The position numbers and the translations under genes were made by a program. Below the pieces are notes generated by a model, which did not search any database, was not told where the DNA came from, and saw only the letters and a list, made by a program, of their open reading frames with translations. Source: Petaurus breviceps papuanus (taxonomy: Eukaryota; Chordata; Mammalia; Diprotodontia; Petauridae). From it: a DNA stretch of 64,000 nucleotides. Numbering within the stretch: position 1 is the stretch's first letter; every line of letters begins with the position of its first letter. Shown here in pieces: positions 11,255-22,374 of the stretch. The DNA is taken from assembly GCA_028583685.1 (NCBI GenBank), contig JAMXIF010000077.1, positions 11,251,122 to 11,315,121 on the forward strand. The letters are read 5' to 3'.

Positions 11255-11500
11255 GCTACATCTCTCCATGGATCTAGAACTAGGCCTCAGGTCAGGAAAA
11301 TATGAGCTCAATTCCAGTCTTAGGTAATTACTCCCTATGTGACCTTGGGCTTCTCTCTGCCTCAGCTTCCTCATCGGTAAAATGGAGATAATAGTGTCTT
11401 CATCCCACATTCGTTGTGAGGATCAACACATATTTTTAAAATGCTTACCATAGTTCCTGATATATAGTAGGCACTTAAAGGTATGTTTCTCCCTTCAACT
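11255..11500 (+). repeat. CORE-SINE (MIR type)
   Basis: Shows TATGTGACCTTGGGC, TGCCTCAGCTTCCTCATCGG, TAAAATGGAGATAATA and ATATAGTAGGCACTTAAA in the right order for a nearly complete MIR-type SINE. Confidence 0.85.
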
Positions 11501-11634
11501 GAGCCATTTGGAAAGCATTAGACTTGACCAGAACTGATTATGTCTCACGTACCCAAAAAGGAGCTTGACTATATTATGCCATAGAGAAGACAGCTGGTTC
11601 ACTTCAGAATGTCACCTACTGGTAATCAAAATGT

Positions 11635-11825
11635 AGACTAATAATAGTACAGAGGAAAGAAAATTTGCCCTGCAGTCAGATAACCCAGGTTAAGGTACTA
11701 TCTTTGATGCTCACTCCAGGTGTGACACTGGGAGCTGAATACCTTCTTCATAATAAAAATGAAGGGGATGGAACTATCTGGCCTTTGAGATTCCTTCTAG
11801 CTCCAAGTCTATGATACTATGAATG
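11635..11825 (+). repeat. CORE-SINE (Mar type)
   Basis: CCTGCAGTCAGATAACCCAGG, GTGTGACACTGGGAGCTGAA and a 3' part CCTTCTAGCTCCAAGTCTATG typical of marsupial CORE-SINEs. Confidence 0.7.
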
Positions 11826-11829
11826 TAAA

Positions 11830-12540
11830 TATCCAACAAGAAGAAATGGTATAGTTGAAAAGAAGGCATAGGACCTGTTTGCAGATTCTTTAACCTCATC
11901 TGTTTAAATAACTTGTTGACTTTGAGAAATGGGATGTAGATGAAATTATGTGTTTTGACTCAATAATTTCTTAGAAGGTGCATTTTTAGATAATACAAAA
12001 CAGTTACAACAAATAACAGTGAAAATGAACCAAGAAACTGTCTTAGTGAGCAAAAATTGATCTATATATGCAGTTAGCAAGAAAAAATTCAAATTCACTT
12101 GCAGGGTTTGAAGAAGGTCCAGAAGGATATATTGCATCACAAAACAGTGAGAAATAGATAAGAATGGAAACAGTATGCAGAAGGTATGGTTTCAAATTTG
12201 GCTAAACTAACAAACCCTTATAACAGAAGAAACCAAGAGAGGGACAAGAGTCATGAAATTGATAAAATCTTCATGAGTAATCTATAATGACCTCTTATGA
12301 ATGGCAAGAGTCAAAACCACCATATTTGAGACCCAACATAGTATCAGTGCCATGTATGAGAAAATAGCACTAGATCTTACAAAATCAAATCAGGAAGGAA
12401 GAGATCCTGGGCCTGGCCAAACACAGATGGGGGAAGTCTGTGGTAGAGAAGAAAAGTTCAAAATGAGAGCAAAAGAGAGAGACAGACACACAAAAAGAAA
12501 CACACACACAGATAGAAAGAGACAGAAAGAATGATACAGA
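11830..12540. other. No recognised feature
   Basis: Unassigned DNA ending in an ACAGAC/CACACA-rich run near 12480-12550. The 77-codon frame at 12301-12534 ends in that simple sequence and is not supported. Confidence 0.45.
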
Positions 12541-12542
12541 GA

Positions 12543-12665
12543 CAGAGAGAATATTTATTAATCACTTACTATGCAGCCAATAACTCTTTTAAGTTCTAGG
12601 GATACAAATTTAAATAAGCAATTCAGTCTTTGTTATCAAGAAACTTACCTTCTAATGAGGGAAGA
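12543..12665 (-). repeat. L2 LINE 3' end fragment
   Basis: ATTTATTAATCACTTACTATG followed by GGGATACAAAT and CTTACCTTCTAATGAGG is the reverse complement of the L2 3' end (cf. ...TTAGACTGTGAGCTCC...AATAAATGTTT). Confidence 0.65.
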
Positions 12666-12734
12666 CAACACTTGTAAGGAAGCTAGCAAAGGTAGGTAAA
12701 AGAAGGGAGTGAGATATGGTTGAGAATAGAGTGC

Positions 12735-12995
12735 CAGATATTCCAGTGCCTAAAGCACTGGGCCTGGATTCAGAAAGAGCTGAGTTCAAATCTGCACACA
12801 AACACTTACTAAGTGTATGACAATGTGTAGGCAAGTTATTTAACCTTTATTTGCCTTAGTTTCCACCAGTATAAAATAGGGACAATAATATCACCTGCTT
12901 CAGAGTTGTTGTGAGAATAAAATAAGATATTTATAATGGGTTTAGTATAGTACTTAGCATGTAGTAGCCATTATATAAATTCCTTTACCCAAAAA
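12735..12995 (+). repeat. CORE-SINE (MIR/Mar type)
   Basis: CTGGATTCAGAAAGAGCTGAG, GGCAAGTTATTTAACC, TGCCTTAGTTTCC, GTTGTTGTGAGAATAAAAT and ACTTAGCATGTAGTAG, in CORE-SINE order. Confidence 0.8.
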
Positions 12996-13324
12996 GTGAG
13001 ATTCTGAGCAAGATAAGGTAAGAGACAACCAATCAGAATGTGACATCTCAATATCAGAATCCAGTATAATTGTTTGTGGAGAATAAGGATGACCACTATA
13101 GTGGAAAGTCAAGAATTGATTTTCAAAGATATTTCAGAAAGATCAGGAGGAACAATCACATAGTATATCAACAACTATTGACTGCTATTCTTTCTTTACT
13201 ATCCTTGCAAAATATTTATAATTCAATAGTATATTAAATTTTATGAACATACATCCATTAGAATTATAGATTAAAACTTTTTTAAACATTAGCAAAAATG
13301 ATTTTACTACAATATACCTTGGAG

Positions 13325-13500
13325 GTATCTAAAACAAATGTTGTTATCATTCCCACTTTCCAGGATAAGGAATTTGAGCTCCAGAAAAGTTAAGTAACTA
13401 GGCCATAGTGGCACAACCAGAAAGGTTTAGAGGCAGAATTTGACCTAAGTTCTCCAGTCTCCAAAGTAAATGTTCTTCCTACAGCATCTCAAAGACAATG
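13325..13500 (-). repeat. CORE-SINE (MIR type)
   Basis: Reverse-complement blocks: CATTCCCACTTTCCAGGAT, AAGTTAAGTAACTAGGCC, GGCAGAATTTGACC, AGTCTCC. Confidence 0.7.
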
Positions 13501-13503
13501 AGT

Positions 13504-13788
13504 TCAAAGATTATATCCTTGACTTAAAAAAAATGAGAAAACAATGGGCAGGTTTTCCCCGAAAATTTCCTCCAGCAGATCATGTTTTTCATCAATCCAT
13601 TGATTGAGAAGGGCAGACAATATTAGAGCCCGTTGTGTCTTTCTGTTGTTGATTTTTCTAAATATGTTTGACTGTGTAGAAAAAATACTGCCCTGTGAGC
13701 ATTCTTTAAACAAGGAATTCCTCATGCGTGTATAAAAATTCTGCAGTGTCCTACTGTGGATGTAATGGTGGAGATCTTTGTTCATCAT
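13504..13788 (-). CDS. Unrecognised 94-codon open frame
   Basis: ATG at 13788, stop at 13504. The product is charged and protein-like in composition (KDLHHYIHSRTLQNFYTRM near the start; RKINNRKTQRALILSALLN and WIDEKHDLLEEIFGENLPI in the second half), with no signal peptide or membrane segment and probable helices. On the minus strand the bases just before the ATG form a T-rich tract ending in AG, which could be a splice acceptor, so it could be a terminal exon or an exon-derived relic. I recognise no family. It lies between a CORE-SINE and an L2 scrap. Chance is a real alternative. Confidence 0.22.
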   Translation of the reverse strand: MMNKDLHHYIHSRTLQNFYTRMRNSLFKECSQGSIFSTQSNIFRKINNRKTQRALILSALLNQWIDEKHDLLEEIFGENLPIVFSFFLSQGYNL

Positions 13789-13865
13789 TCTTCAGAATAG
13801 AAAAAAATCAAACAAATCAGGAAACAGGGAGACATGTTCATTAAATATGTTCTCTAGTACCAACC

Positions 13866-13940
13866 AATAGATCAAAAAGCATTTGTTACACTCTTCCTTT
13901 CTGCCAGGCACTGTGATAAGTAATAGGGAGACACGATCAA
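13866..13940 (-). repeat. L2 LINE 3' end fragment
   Basis: CATTTGTTACACTC...GCCAGGCACTGTGATAAGTAATAGGGAGACAC follows the reverse complement of the L2 3' end. Confidence 0.55.
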
Positions 13941-14149
13941 CCTGACAAGTAAAAGATGGAGGAGATATGGAGAGACAATCATAGCGCTGAAAACGGTTGG
14001 GAAGTTTTATTGGATCAGAAGTAAAAATATGGCTTAGTGGTGAAATGTGACAGTCAAAAAAAAAGTATTTGAGTCTGGGTTTTCTAGAGGAGCTTAGTTT
14101 TCTGCAAGAGCAATCTGATGACATTGCTGTGCTCTTAGTCATAGTTCAT

Positions 14150-14620
14150 CTGTAGTACTGTGCTCAGTTCTGGGTGCCATTGTTATGAATGAAATTATTG
14201 AATAGGAGAATGTGGAAAGGAGAGCCACCAGGATGTAGTAGGCTTTGATTCCTTGAGGATGGTTTGGAACACGAGTAACCTAAAGAAAGAGATGGCTCAA
14301 GGGGATCATGGTAGTTGTGTTCAAGTACTTGAAGGCCTGTTATGTCAAAGAGTGATGAGATTTACTAATTTTGGTCTTGTAGAGCAGAATAAAGATCAAT
14401 GAGTAGAATTTGAAGACAGGGAAATTTTAGGTTGATGCAGAAGAAGATATCAAATTTAATTGTCCCAAAGTGACAAGTGATAGATTCCCTTGCCTTGCTC
14501 ATCTACAAACAGGACCAGGAGGACCGGTAATGACTACAGTGTGAATTCCTCTCACGAATGAGTTGGACTAGATAGCCTCCAACTTCCCTTCCAACATTCA
14601 AATTCTGTGATTCTGTGAAA
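14150..14620 (+). repeat. L3/CR1 LINE 3' end
   Basis: Matches the L3/CR1 tail along its length: TGCTCAGTTCTGGGTGCCA, GAGAGCCACCAGGATG, ATGGTAGTTGTGTTCAAGTA, TTGAAGGCCTGTTATG, GAGTTGGACTAGATAGCCTC and a terminal CTGTGATTCTGTGA repeat. The octamer-like repeat at the 3' end is typical of CR1-clade LINEs. Old and broken. Confidence 0.85.
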
Positions 14621-14689
14621 TATGAAAGTGAAATATCAAACAGGTGTTCAAAGACCTGACATTTTCCCAACAGGATATAACATGTGTAC

Positions 14690-15680
14690 AGAGACAAACC
14701 CTTCAAAAGTGAGATATACAAAACTAATGGGCTATTTTTTAGAACATATGCTCAGTGATTGGGGAAATAGCACTAACAACTTGGGAATCAACAAAGGCCT
14801 CTTGGGGAAAAATGGAATTTGAGCTGGCAGGAGATAGAGGTGAGGAAAGAAAGAATTCCAAAAAATTGTGCACAACCTGTTTAAAGGCACAAAGAGAAAT
14901 GGAATGTCATTTACTGGTGCTTACAAACCACTTTGACTGCTGTATAGAATACAAGAGGATGTGCAACTGGATTGTAAAAGCAAGGTATAGCTTGATTGGG
15001 AAGAATTCAAATGCCTAATAGAAGAGTTTAACTCCTATGCTAGTGAGATGCTTCTTGACTTTGAATATGACTTGGCTGAACCTACACTGTAGAAATATAA
15101 ATTTTTCAGCTATGTGAATAAAAGAAAACAATGGGTGCAAGTAAACCAGCTTGGAGGCTATAACAAGAGTTCAGGACAGAGCTGAATTTTTCCCGAATTA
15201 AAGAGATGGATGTGGGAATATAAAGAAGAGAATGGATTGGAAAGATCTCAAGGGGATGGAATTGAGTATTGATTAATAAACTATTATTGTGTGTCTCCTA
15301 TGTATCAAACCTTGTAATATCCACTGGGAACAAAATACAAACACTGAAACTATCCATCATTTTAGAAAATTCTTTTCAATCAGAATTGGTAAATGACTAA
15401 ATATGGAGTTGAGGGGGAAGGAAGAGTGGAGCATAAGTATAACGTTGGGAACCTGGGTTACTGCAAAACTCAGGATAGTGATGACAGAAGAGGAGGGGAG
15501 GGGAGGTTAGAGAGAAAGATAACTAACTTAGCTTCAGACATGTTGAATTAGAGGTGCCTGATGGACATCCAGATAAAGATATCTGATAGAAAGCAGTTTG
15601 TAGATGAAAGGATGAACCTCAGGAAATAGATCATATTCCAAGAAATAACATAATAGTGATGCTGTGAGGTGTCTAAAGGA
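14690..15680 (-). repeat. L2 LINE, long antisense fragment
   Basis: Reverse-complement L2 ORF blocks occur in order: GAGGTGAGGAAAGAAAGAATTC, AAAGGCACAAAGAGAAATGG, CAACTGGATTGTAAAAGC, GGAGGCTATAACAAGAG, then GACATGTTGAATTAGAGGTG and GGACATCCAGATAAAGATATC. A separate L2 3' end piece sits at 15268-15345 (ATTAATAAACTATTATTGTG). The small plus-strand frames in this stretch are not genes. Confidence 0.65.
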
Positions 15681-15835
15681 AATGATTACTACTCTGTGAT
15701 AATATTCTCTCTATAAACCTATGCGCAGATGACAATGTTACATGTATTGAATTCTAGATCACTGCAAAACATTCTCAGTGAATCTATACTAATTGTAGCC
15801 AAACTAATCTAACCATGTATTTTCAAAGTACTATT

Positions 15836-15880
15836 ACTGCTGCTGCTGCTGCTGCTACTGTAATTACTACTACTACTACT
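15836..15880. repeat. (CTG)n/(ACT)n trinucleotide repeat
   Basis: Six CTG-type units run into five ACT-type units with one interruption. Confidence 0.9.
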
Positions 15881-15894
15881 GTCAACTATTTAGT

Positions 15895-16120
15895 TAGCTA
15901 GTTGGCACTTATATAGCATTTTAAAGATTCAAAAAACATTTTCAAATATCATTTCATTTTATTTTCTCAATGACTCTGGGAACCTGAAGATATTATTATC
16001 ACTATTTTATAGATGGAGAAATTGAAGTAGAGGTTGTTACTTGTCCCACATCCAATAGACAGTGAGTGTCTTAGCCCAAATTTTAATCTAGGTCTTTCTT
16101 CTTCAAGGTCCATTGTTCTA
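15895..16120 (-). repeat. CORE-SINE, 5' part of a copy split by L1
   Basis: Reverse-complement CORE-SINE with TTGGCACTTATATAGCATTTT, TATTATCACTATTTTATAGA and TGTTACTTGTCCC. It resumes after the L1 at 17640 with GATCCAGAGCTCTATC. The two junction sequences, GGTCCATTGTTCTA (16107-16120) and GATCCAGAGCTCTA (17640-17653), are the diverged target duplication (10 of 14 alike). Confidence 0.75.
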
Positions 16121-16325
16121 CAAGGAACAGTTTACCTGTCAGCTCTGTGGAGAATGGAAGAATTTATGACCAAACAAGAGACAGAGAACATTATTAGATG
16201 CAAAAGGGATAATTTTGATTATGTTAAACGTTTTTTGAAGTCAATGCAACCATAATTAGAAGGGAAGCAGAATACTGGGAGATAATTTTTATAGTCAGTA
16301 TCTCGGGTAAAGGCCTCATTTTTCT

Positions 16326-16416
<91 letters not shown>

Positions 16417-17639
16417 CTCTTTCTTTCTTTCTTTCTTCTTCCTTCCTTCCTTCCTTCCTTTCTTTCTTTGCTTTTTGGAGGGTAATTGAGGTTAAGTGAC
16501 TTGCCCAGGGTCACATGGCTAGTTTTTGTGTTAAGTGTCTGAGGCCAGACTTGAACCCAGGTCCTCCTGACTCCAGGGCAGTGCTCTATTCACTGTGCCA
16601 CCTAGCCACCCTAAAGGCTTCATTTCTAAAATATATAGAGAAGTGACTCAAATCTATAAGAATATAAATCATTCCCCATTTGATAAATGGCCAAAGAATA
16701 TGAACAGTTTTCAGATGAAGAAATTGAAGCTACCTATAGTCATATGAACAAATGATCCCGATTATTATTGATTAGAGAAATGCAAATTAAAAGTCTGAGG
16801 TACTACATCACACCTATCAGATTGGCTTGCAATGACAAAACAGCAATATTGTAAATGCTGGAGATGTGGGAAAATTTGAACAGTAATGCATTATTGGTGG
16901 AGTTGTGAATGGATCCAACCATTCTCAAGACTAATTTGGAAGTATGCCCAAAGGGCTATAAAACTGTGCATACCCTTTGATCCATCACTACCATTACTAG
17001 GTCTGTATTCCAAAGAGATCATAGAAAAGAGAAAAGATCCCACACGAACAAAAATATTTATAGCAGCTCCTTCTACGGTGGCAAAGAATTGGAAATTGAG
17101 GGGATGCCCATCAACTGGGGAATGGTTAAACAAGTTGTGATATGTGAATGAAGTAGAATATTTTTGTTCCATAAGAAATGGTGAACAGATGGATTTCAGA
17201 AAAAACCTGGAAAGACTTACATGACATGATTCTGAGTGAAGTGAGCAGAACCATAACACTGTACACAGCAACAGCAAAATTATGCAACAACCAATTTTTT
17301 TTTAGACATAGCTTTTCTGAGCAATGCAATGATTTAAAATAATTCCAAAAGACTCATGATGGCAAATGCTATCTGAATCCAGAACTATGGAGTCTGAATG
17401 CAAATCAAAGACAACTATATTCTCTTTTCTTGTTGTTGTTTTCCCTTTTGTTCTGATTTTTCTTTCACAATATGACTAATGTAGAAATATGTTTAATATG
17501 ATCATACATGTATAGCCTATATCAGATTTCATGCTCTCTTGGGGAGGGGGGAGTACAGGGACGGGGGCAATTTAGAGCTCAACACAGTATAAGAGTGGAT
17601 GTTGCAAACAAAAAAATAATTAATTAATGAAAATAAAAA
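16121..17639 (+). mobile_element. 5'-truncated L1 with nested type A SINE
   Basis: Starts inside ORF2 (CAAGGAACAGTTTACCTGTC, matching 6388 onward of the first L1), continues through the C-terminal ORF2 region (MHYWWSCEWIQ and FIAAPSTVAKNWKLRG in the frame at 16886-17140) and the 3' UTR, and ends with an A-rich tail at 17639. It lies in a CORE-SINE. A type A SINE (16322-16612) interrupts it. Broken by several frame changes. Confidence 0.9.
16322..16612 (-). mobile_element. Type A SINE with (CTTT)n tail
   Basis: Minus-strand SINE body 16465-16612 (TTAAGTGACTTGCCCAGGGT, GGTCCTCCTGACTCC, CTGTGCCACCTAGCCACCC) with a 140-bp CTTT/CCTT array (GAAA on the SINE strand) where the A tail belongs. The duplicated target AAAGGCCTCATTT / AAAGGCTTCATTT flanks it at 16309-16321 and 16613-16625. 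Inserted in L1 ORF2. Confidence 0.88.
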
Positions 17640-17690
17640 GATCCAGAGCTCTATCTATTGTGTTATCTGTCTCCAAACCTAAAATTAAAA
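17640..17690 (-). repeat. CORE-SINE, second part after L1
   Basis: GATCCAGAGCTCTATCTATTG continues the copy begun at 15895. Confidence 0.6.
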
Positions 17691-17813
17691 ACTGCATATT
17701 GACCAGATTATGACATAATGTACAGATGGATATGTATCCCACATTTCATTCTATTCTTCAATATATTTGTATCTTCTTGATAGAATTTATATTTGTTTCA
17801 TTTTCTAATGTGC

Positions 17814-17903
17814 TTCTTCTGTATTATTTTCTAAAAAATGTATGTATGTACAAAATTTCTTTTCAAGTTTCTCATCACAGAATGAGGTGACTCTTTGGTC
17901 TTA
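17814..17903. repeat. Unassigned dispersed repeat, copy 2
   Basis: Second copy of the 90-bp unit at 10541-10630 (about 89 percent identical, no gaps). Confidence 0.75.
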
Positions 17904-17904
17904 C

Positions 17905-18505
17905 ATTGGTATTACATCCATCAATACAAATAGAACCCATATATGACTTCTTATTTTGTAGGATACATGTCCAAATTCTCTGATAGATCCTCCACAGAAG
18001 ATAAAAACAAAGAGATATAAAATTTTTCTCTACATCTTATTCTCCATTTGGGGGAATAATAAGACATTATTTAAGTTGTCCTGCCACAGCTCAGTATCAC
18101 CATATGAGTAGCCTGCTTTCTTTGAAGATCAGACAGTTCTTCAAAGATCCTACATCATATTCATGGGTTATCATTGGAAATAACCATACAGTTTGCATGT
18201 ACACCTCCATTCCCACCCACCTCTGGCCATGTGGTTGTCCACTGAACTTTGGATCACCCACAGCATTTATTATTCTTCAAAGATCATGATACTTCAAGAT
18301 TTTTCAAGCACACAGCATGGTTAAGGAAAAATTTTTGTTAAAATGCATTTTTTACCCCAGGAACATTTTAATTTGAGGTAGTTTAAAATGCTACATAATT
18401 TGTAAAAGATAGGCCAAGTAATAAAATCTCATATGCATGGATACATGAATACAGGCATGAATATAGAAAGAGAGCTATCTAGCTAGGTGATAGATAGAAG
18501 CATAT
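17905..18505. other. No recognised feature
   Basis: Unassigned DNA without a credible frame or repeat, ending in GATAGATAG-type low complexity near 18485-18500. Confidence 0.45.
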
Positions 18506-18509
18506 GAGT

Positions 18510-18715
18510 ATAATCATAGAATGATGTATAAAGAGATAAAATGGGATATAGAGACCATCTAGTCTAATTCCCTCATTTTGGAAACAGCTTGACGAACTGT
18601 ATAATAAGCTGTGCTTGGAGTCAGGAAAACCAGGATTCAAGTCCTGCTCTTAAAGCTATTTCTGGCAAGATTGTGAACAAATTACTTAACCTCTCAGTGC
18701 CTCAGGCATTTCCAT
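18510..18715 (+). repeat. Old CORE-SINE/L3-type fragments
   Basis: 18510-18600 has GGGATATAGAGACCATCTAG and TCTAATTCCCTCATTTTGG; 18612-18715 has TGGAGTCAGGAAAACCAGGA and AAATTACTTAACCTCTCAGTG. Confidence 0.6.
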
Positions 18716-18759
18716 GTGGCTGCAAGTGACAGAGAAGATATACTTTTGCATAACTCTAG

Positions 18760-18975
18760 TCTTCTGTCTATCTACCTCTCTCCCCACCTATCTATCTACT
18801 CTCTATGCATTTCTCTCCATCTCTATATACCTATTGGCTATTTCTCTCTCCTTCTATATACATATCTCTATCAGTCAATCAATCTATTTATACATTTCTC
18901 TCAATCTCCATATATCTATTGACTGATTATGTCTCTTTCTCTATAGATGTCTTTATCTGCCTATCTATCTATCAC
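18760..18975. repeat. Imperfect (TCTA)n microsatellite
   Basis: Diverged TCTA/TCTC units. The overlapping open frames rich in Y, S, I and L here are translations of this array and not genes. Confidence 0.85.
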
Positions 18976-18984
18976 AGAATTTTC

Positions 18985-19470
18985 AATCATAATCAAGAAA
19001 TAAAGTACTGCATATTAACTGTGACATTTGGATACAGCATAGTTTTTTTTTCAGGGTCTCAGTTTTCTAATTTATAAAATACATGTGTATGAGTAGGATA
19101 CCTAAGTCCTTTTGAACTACATAGACTGAGATACTCTTTATTTAATTCAATTCTCAAAGTTCTAGAAGAGTTGAGGATTGAGATCCTGATGCTGGTGGAA
19201 AAAAAAAAAAACAAGGTTTTCCCAGTATATTTTAACTCATGAGCATGCCAAATCAAGATGTTTTATAGATAAAAAAAATGATAGGAATATAGGCAGCATT
19301 AAACACTTACTTGTTCCTTTTGTTTCATATTTTTAAAAATCTAGGGTCATACAGTGCTAAGAACAGATATTATTGGAGAATTCACCAGTCACAGTTTGGT
19401 GTAGATCACTTCAATCATTTATGCTGAAGTGACCCAAGGGAGTGGTTATGCTTATAAACATTATAAACAG
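18985..19470. other. No recognised feature
   Basis: Unassigned, with an A homopolymer at 19199-19212. Confidence 0.4.
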
Positions 19471-19490
19471 TTAAAAATGATTCCAGACAT

Positions 19491-19640
19491 GGGGCGGCTA
19501 GGTAGCACAGCGAGTAAGAGCACCGGCTCCAGTGTTGGGATGACCTGGAGATCGAATCCTGGGCTCAGACACTTAGCACCCACCCAGAAACAGATGGCCA
19601 TGTAACCTTGAGCAAGTTACTCAACCCCGATTGCTTTAAA
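19491..19640 (+). mobile_element. Type B (WSINE1-like) SINE
   Basis: Body GGGGCGGCTAGGTAGCACAG ... AGTAAGAGCACCGGCTCC ... AACCTTGAGCAAGTTACTC ... GATTGCTTTAAAAAAA. The head is tRNA-derived and the tail is A-rich. The target duplication AAATGATTCCAGACA / AAATGATGCCAGACA flanks it with one mismatch. Confidence 0.9.
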
Positions 19641-19774
19641 AAAAATGATGCCAGACAAAAATCTCACAACTTTTGCAATTCTTAAAATTCATTTAGAAGC
19701 TCAAAAAATAAAGCCTTAATGGGTATTAAAAATTGAATTAAACCTTACAGCTCATGAGCAATCTTTGGCAGAAT

Positions 19775-19985
19775 ATTATGAATGATGGACTTGAAGTCAG
19801 GATGAAATGAATATATGTTTATATATGTATAAGTCTGTATATATGTATGTATATGTATATATGTGTATATACATACACACATGCATATGCATACACTAAC
19901 TCATATTTACTATGTTACCGTGGACAAGTCACTGAGGACATCAAATGAAATTATGTGTGGAAAGCACTTTTCAAAATATACATCT
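19775..19985 (+). repeat. CORE-SINE with internal TATG microsatellite
   Basis: GATGGACTTGAAGTCAGGATG, then a TATATG/CATACA array (about 19808-19890), then GTGGACAAGTCACTGAGGAC and ATCAAATGAAATTATGTGTGG. The array interrupts the SINE body. Confidence 0.65.
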
Positions 19986-19989
19986 CTAT

Positions 19990-20700
19990 AGGAATTCATT
20001 CATAATTTCAAACTTGTAGGCCAGAAACTGATCACATAGTATCCTGGAAGGATACAGCTTCCTTCCCATTGCTTTCTCCAGTCTTGAAGGAAATGGAGGG
20101 ATCATTGCAGAGATTTTGGGAGAGAACGGTGAGCATAAAACTGTGTGAACAGGCAAAGAATACTTAATGCAATGTAGTGAAACTTGTCTACCTGTAATGG
20201 CCAATGTCATCCTCCATGGCAGGCAGAGAGGATGGTCACAAGCTGATTTGAGTCAAAGTGGCAATGAACTCTTTCCTCCAGGATATAGAACCCAAGTGGC
20301 TTCAGTGAGTATTATCTTCCTCCTCAATCCCCCCTTTCTTTTGTCTATACTGAGACAACATTAATTAAATTAATTAAAGACAACATATTTTCTTTTTTTC
20401 ACATTTCCATTTTCTTTCTCCTAGTTTTTAAGTTTGCTTTTCTTTTGTCTCAATTAGTTGGTTCCCAAACTACATATTTACCTACAACCAGAGTGGAGTA
20501 GGGAGCAAACTCTTCATGGTTCTTATATTGTACATACTATATAATCTAAAACCTTCAGATTTTTGTCAAAGGGTTTGCTTGGGAATTACAAAGCCAGGCT
20601 CTAATTTAACGAATGACTATATTTGTCTCCCAAAAAGTGAAACTTAAAAAAAAAATCAGGATAATTTTCTTCCCCCATAAAGGTAGGGGATGGGGAAGAG
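19990..20700. other. No recognised feature
   Basis: Unassigned, with a short ATTAATTAA repeat near 20362-20380. Confidence 0.4.
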
Positions 20701-20703
20701 AAC

Positions 20704-20905
20704 AAACATTTATTAAGCACCTACTATATTGCAGGCACTCGATTAGCTAAGTGCTTTATTAAAAGTATGTCAGCTGCTTCTCACAACAACTGTATGATGT
20801 ATTCTCATTTTATAGTAGAGGAAATTGAGGCAGATGTAGATAAAATTACTTGCAAGTGTCAGAGGCCACATTCAAACTTGGGATTCTGATGTCACCTAGT
20901 CTGTC
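20704..20905 (-). repeat. CORE-SINE with L2-like end
   Basis: ACAAACATTTATTAAGCACC at the left, then CTTCTCACAACAACTGTATG, TCATTTTATAGTAGAGGAAA and CACATTCAAACTTGGG, all in reverse-complement order. Confidence 0.7.
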
Positions 20906-21189
20906 TCTAAAAAGAGGCAAAATATTTATTTTCTTCACATGTATGGGTAGAGAACTCACACCTGAGACTATAGCTGAATCTCCTTTCCCACAACTGAGAG
21001 GGCAGGGAGATAAAAAGGAGGAGGGTATTTTGCTAAGAGGAAAAGACAGTCCCCCACTGACTCCAAAAGATGGAGGTAGCAATTGTCATTAAGTATCTTG
21101 GTTCCATACCCTTTCTGTCAGGGAAGGGGATGTGAGAATTATATGGACCATCTCATTTTCCATAGAGCTACTTAGTATTACACATTCAA

Positions 21190-21540
21190 TTTTTAACAAG
21201 CATTTATTAAGCATTTACTAATTTTGAATGATTGTGTCAAACCACAAAGTTGGACACCAAGGCCAAAGTCTCCCACTGGGAACATATATTTTATTTGGGA
21301 AGAAAAACAAAAACAAAACAATAAAGATACAGATGAAATTAAATACAAAATGATTTTGGGATTGGGTTACTAGCAATTGGGGTATAAGAAAAGGCCTCAT
21401 GTAATAGATTATACTAGAAATCAACTTTAAAGGGAGCTAGGAATTCCAAGAAATAGAGAAGATGAAAATACCCCTACTAAATACAAGGACAGCCTGTTAC
21501 TGTTAAGTCTTGGCAAGTCACATCAAAGAGAACAGGTACC
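21190..21540 (-). repeat. L2 LINE fragment
   Basis: ACAAGCATTTATTAAGCATTT then AAGGCCTCATGTAATAG and GAGCTAGGAATTCCAAG follow reverse-complement L2. Confidence 0.55.
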
Positions 21541-22370
21541 ATTTTAAATAGATGATCTGTTGGGCAAGCAGAGAACTAAGTAATACTAGGAATACAAATT
21601 GGATAAAGTTACAATCAAGGCACAACAACAATTCTGAATCACCAAAGAGAGATAGGGTGCCAAAACATGGTCCCATTGGTCTCCAGCTAGCTCTTTCAGA
21701 CTACTCTACCCATTGATTGCATTTTCACATATATGACATCATCTTCTCAAATTCTTACTTAGATGACATTTCTCTGATTCCTTTAAGCCCCATGGTCCTA
21801 TAACTTGGCACACACATTATAGAGTCATGCCACTTTTGACAGTAGCTACACACCTCAACTAGGATATTTTAAACAAACTACTTCAGAGAGCAAAAATCCA
21901 TATAGCACTATGTGACATACATTTTAAAGGTCACACCAAATGGAAGAAAGAAAGAAAAATCTAGAAGAGAGCCTGATAAAGTAATTTTCCTACTTATGGT
22001 AAGGAAATGATTTCTTACAATGCACCACCACCTCCACCACTCCAAAAAAATGAGAGAGAAGATATGGGCAATTGTAAAAGATACAAGAGAGAGCCTTTAT
22101 TACATTAAATTGAAAGGCTTTCTTGCAGGATCAAAATGAATGATAGGATAAGAAATGAAGTCAGTGGTTTTGGAGAAAAAAGGCTGAATCATACATATCT
22201 GAAAAGTTTTTGAAATACATTCCAGAATTTGTTTTATCAGAACTATTGAAACCCAGGCATCTGCCTTAAATCTTATATTTCAACTATTGATTATATATAT
22301 TGTTCTATGTATTGTTGTTATTGCTGCTGTTTAACCCACATATATTATACTCTGAATGGAAAAAGGTCCT
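21540..22370. other. No recognised feature
   Basis: Unassigned. CTCAAATTCTTACTTAGATG around 21760 looks repeat-like, but I cannot name the family. Confidence 0.35.
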
Positions 22371-22374
22371 CCTT

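Noticed and set aside
12301-12534. 77-codon frame ending in K/R/H/T repeats
   Set aside because: Its second half is translated from an ACAGAC/CACACA low-complexity run.
16224-16514. K/E/R-rich 96-codon frame, minus strand
   Set aside because: Translation of the (CTTT)n tail of a SINE.
19491-19560. Possible tRNA gene
   Set aside because: The tRNA-like head belongs to a SINE with A tail and target duplication; the same applies to the other type A and B copies.
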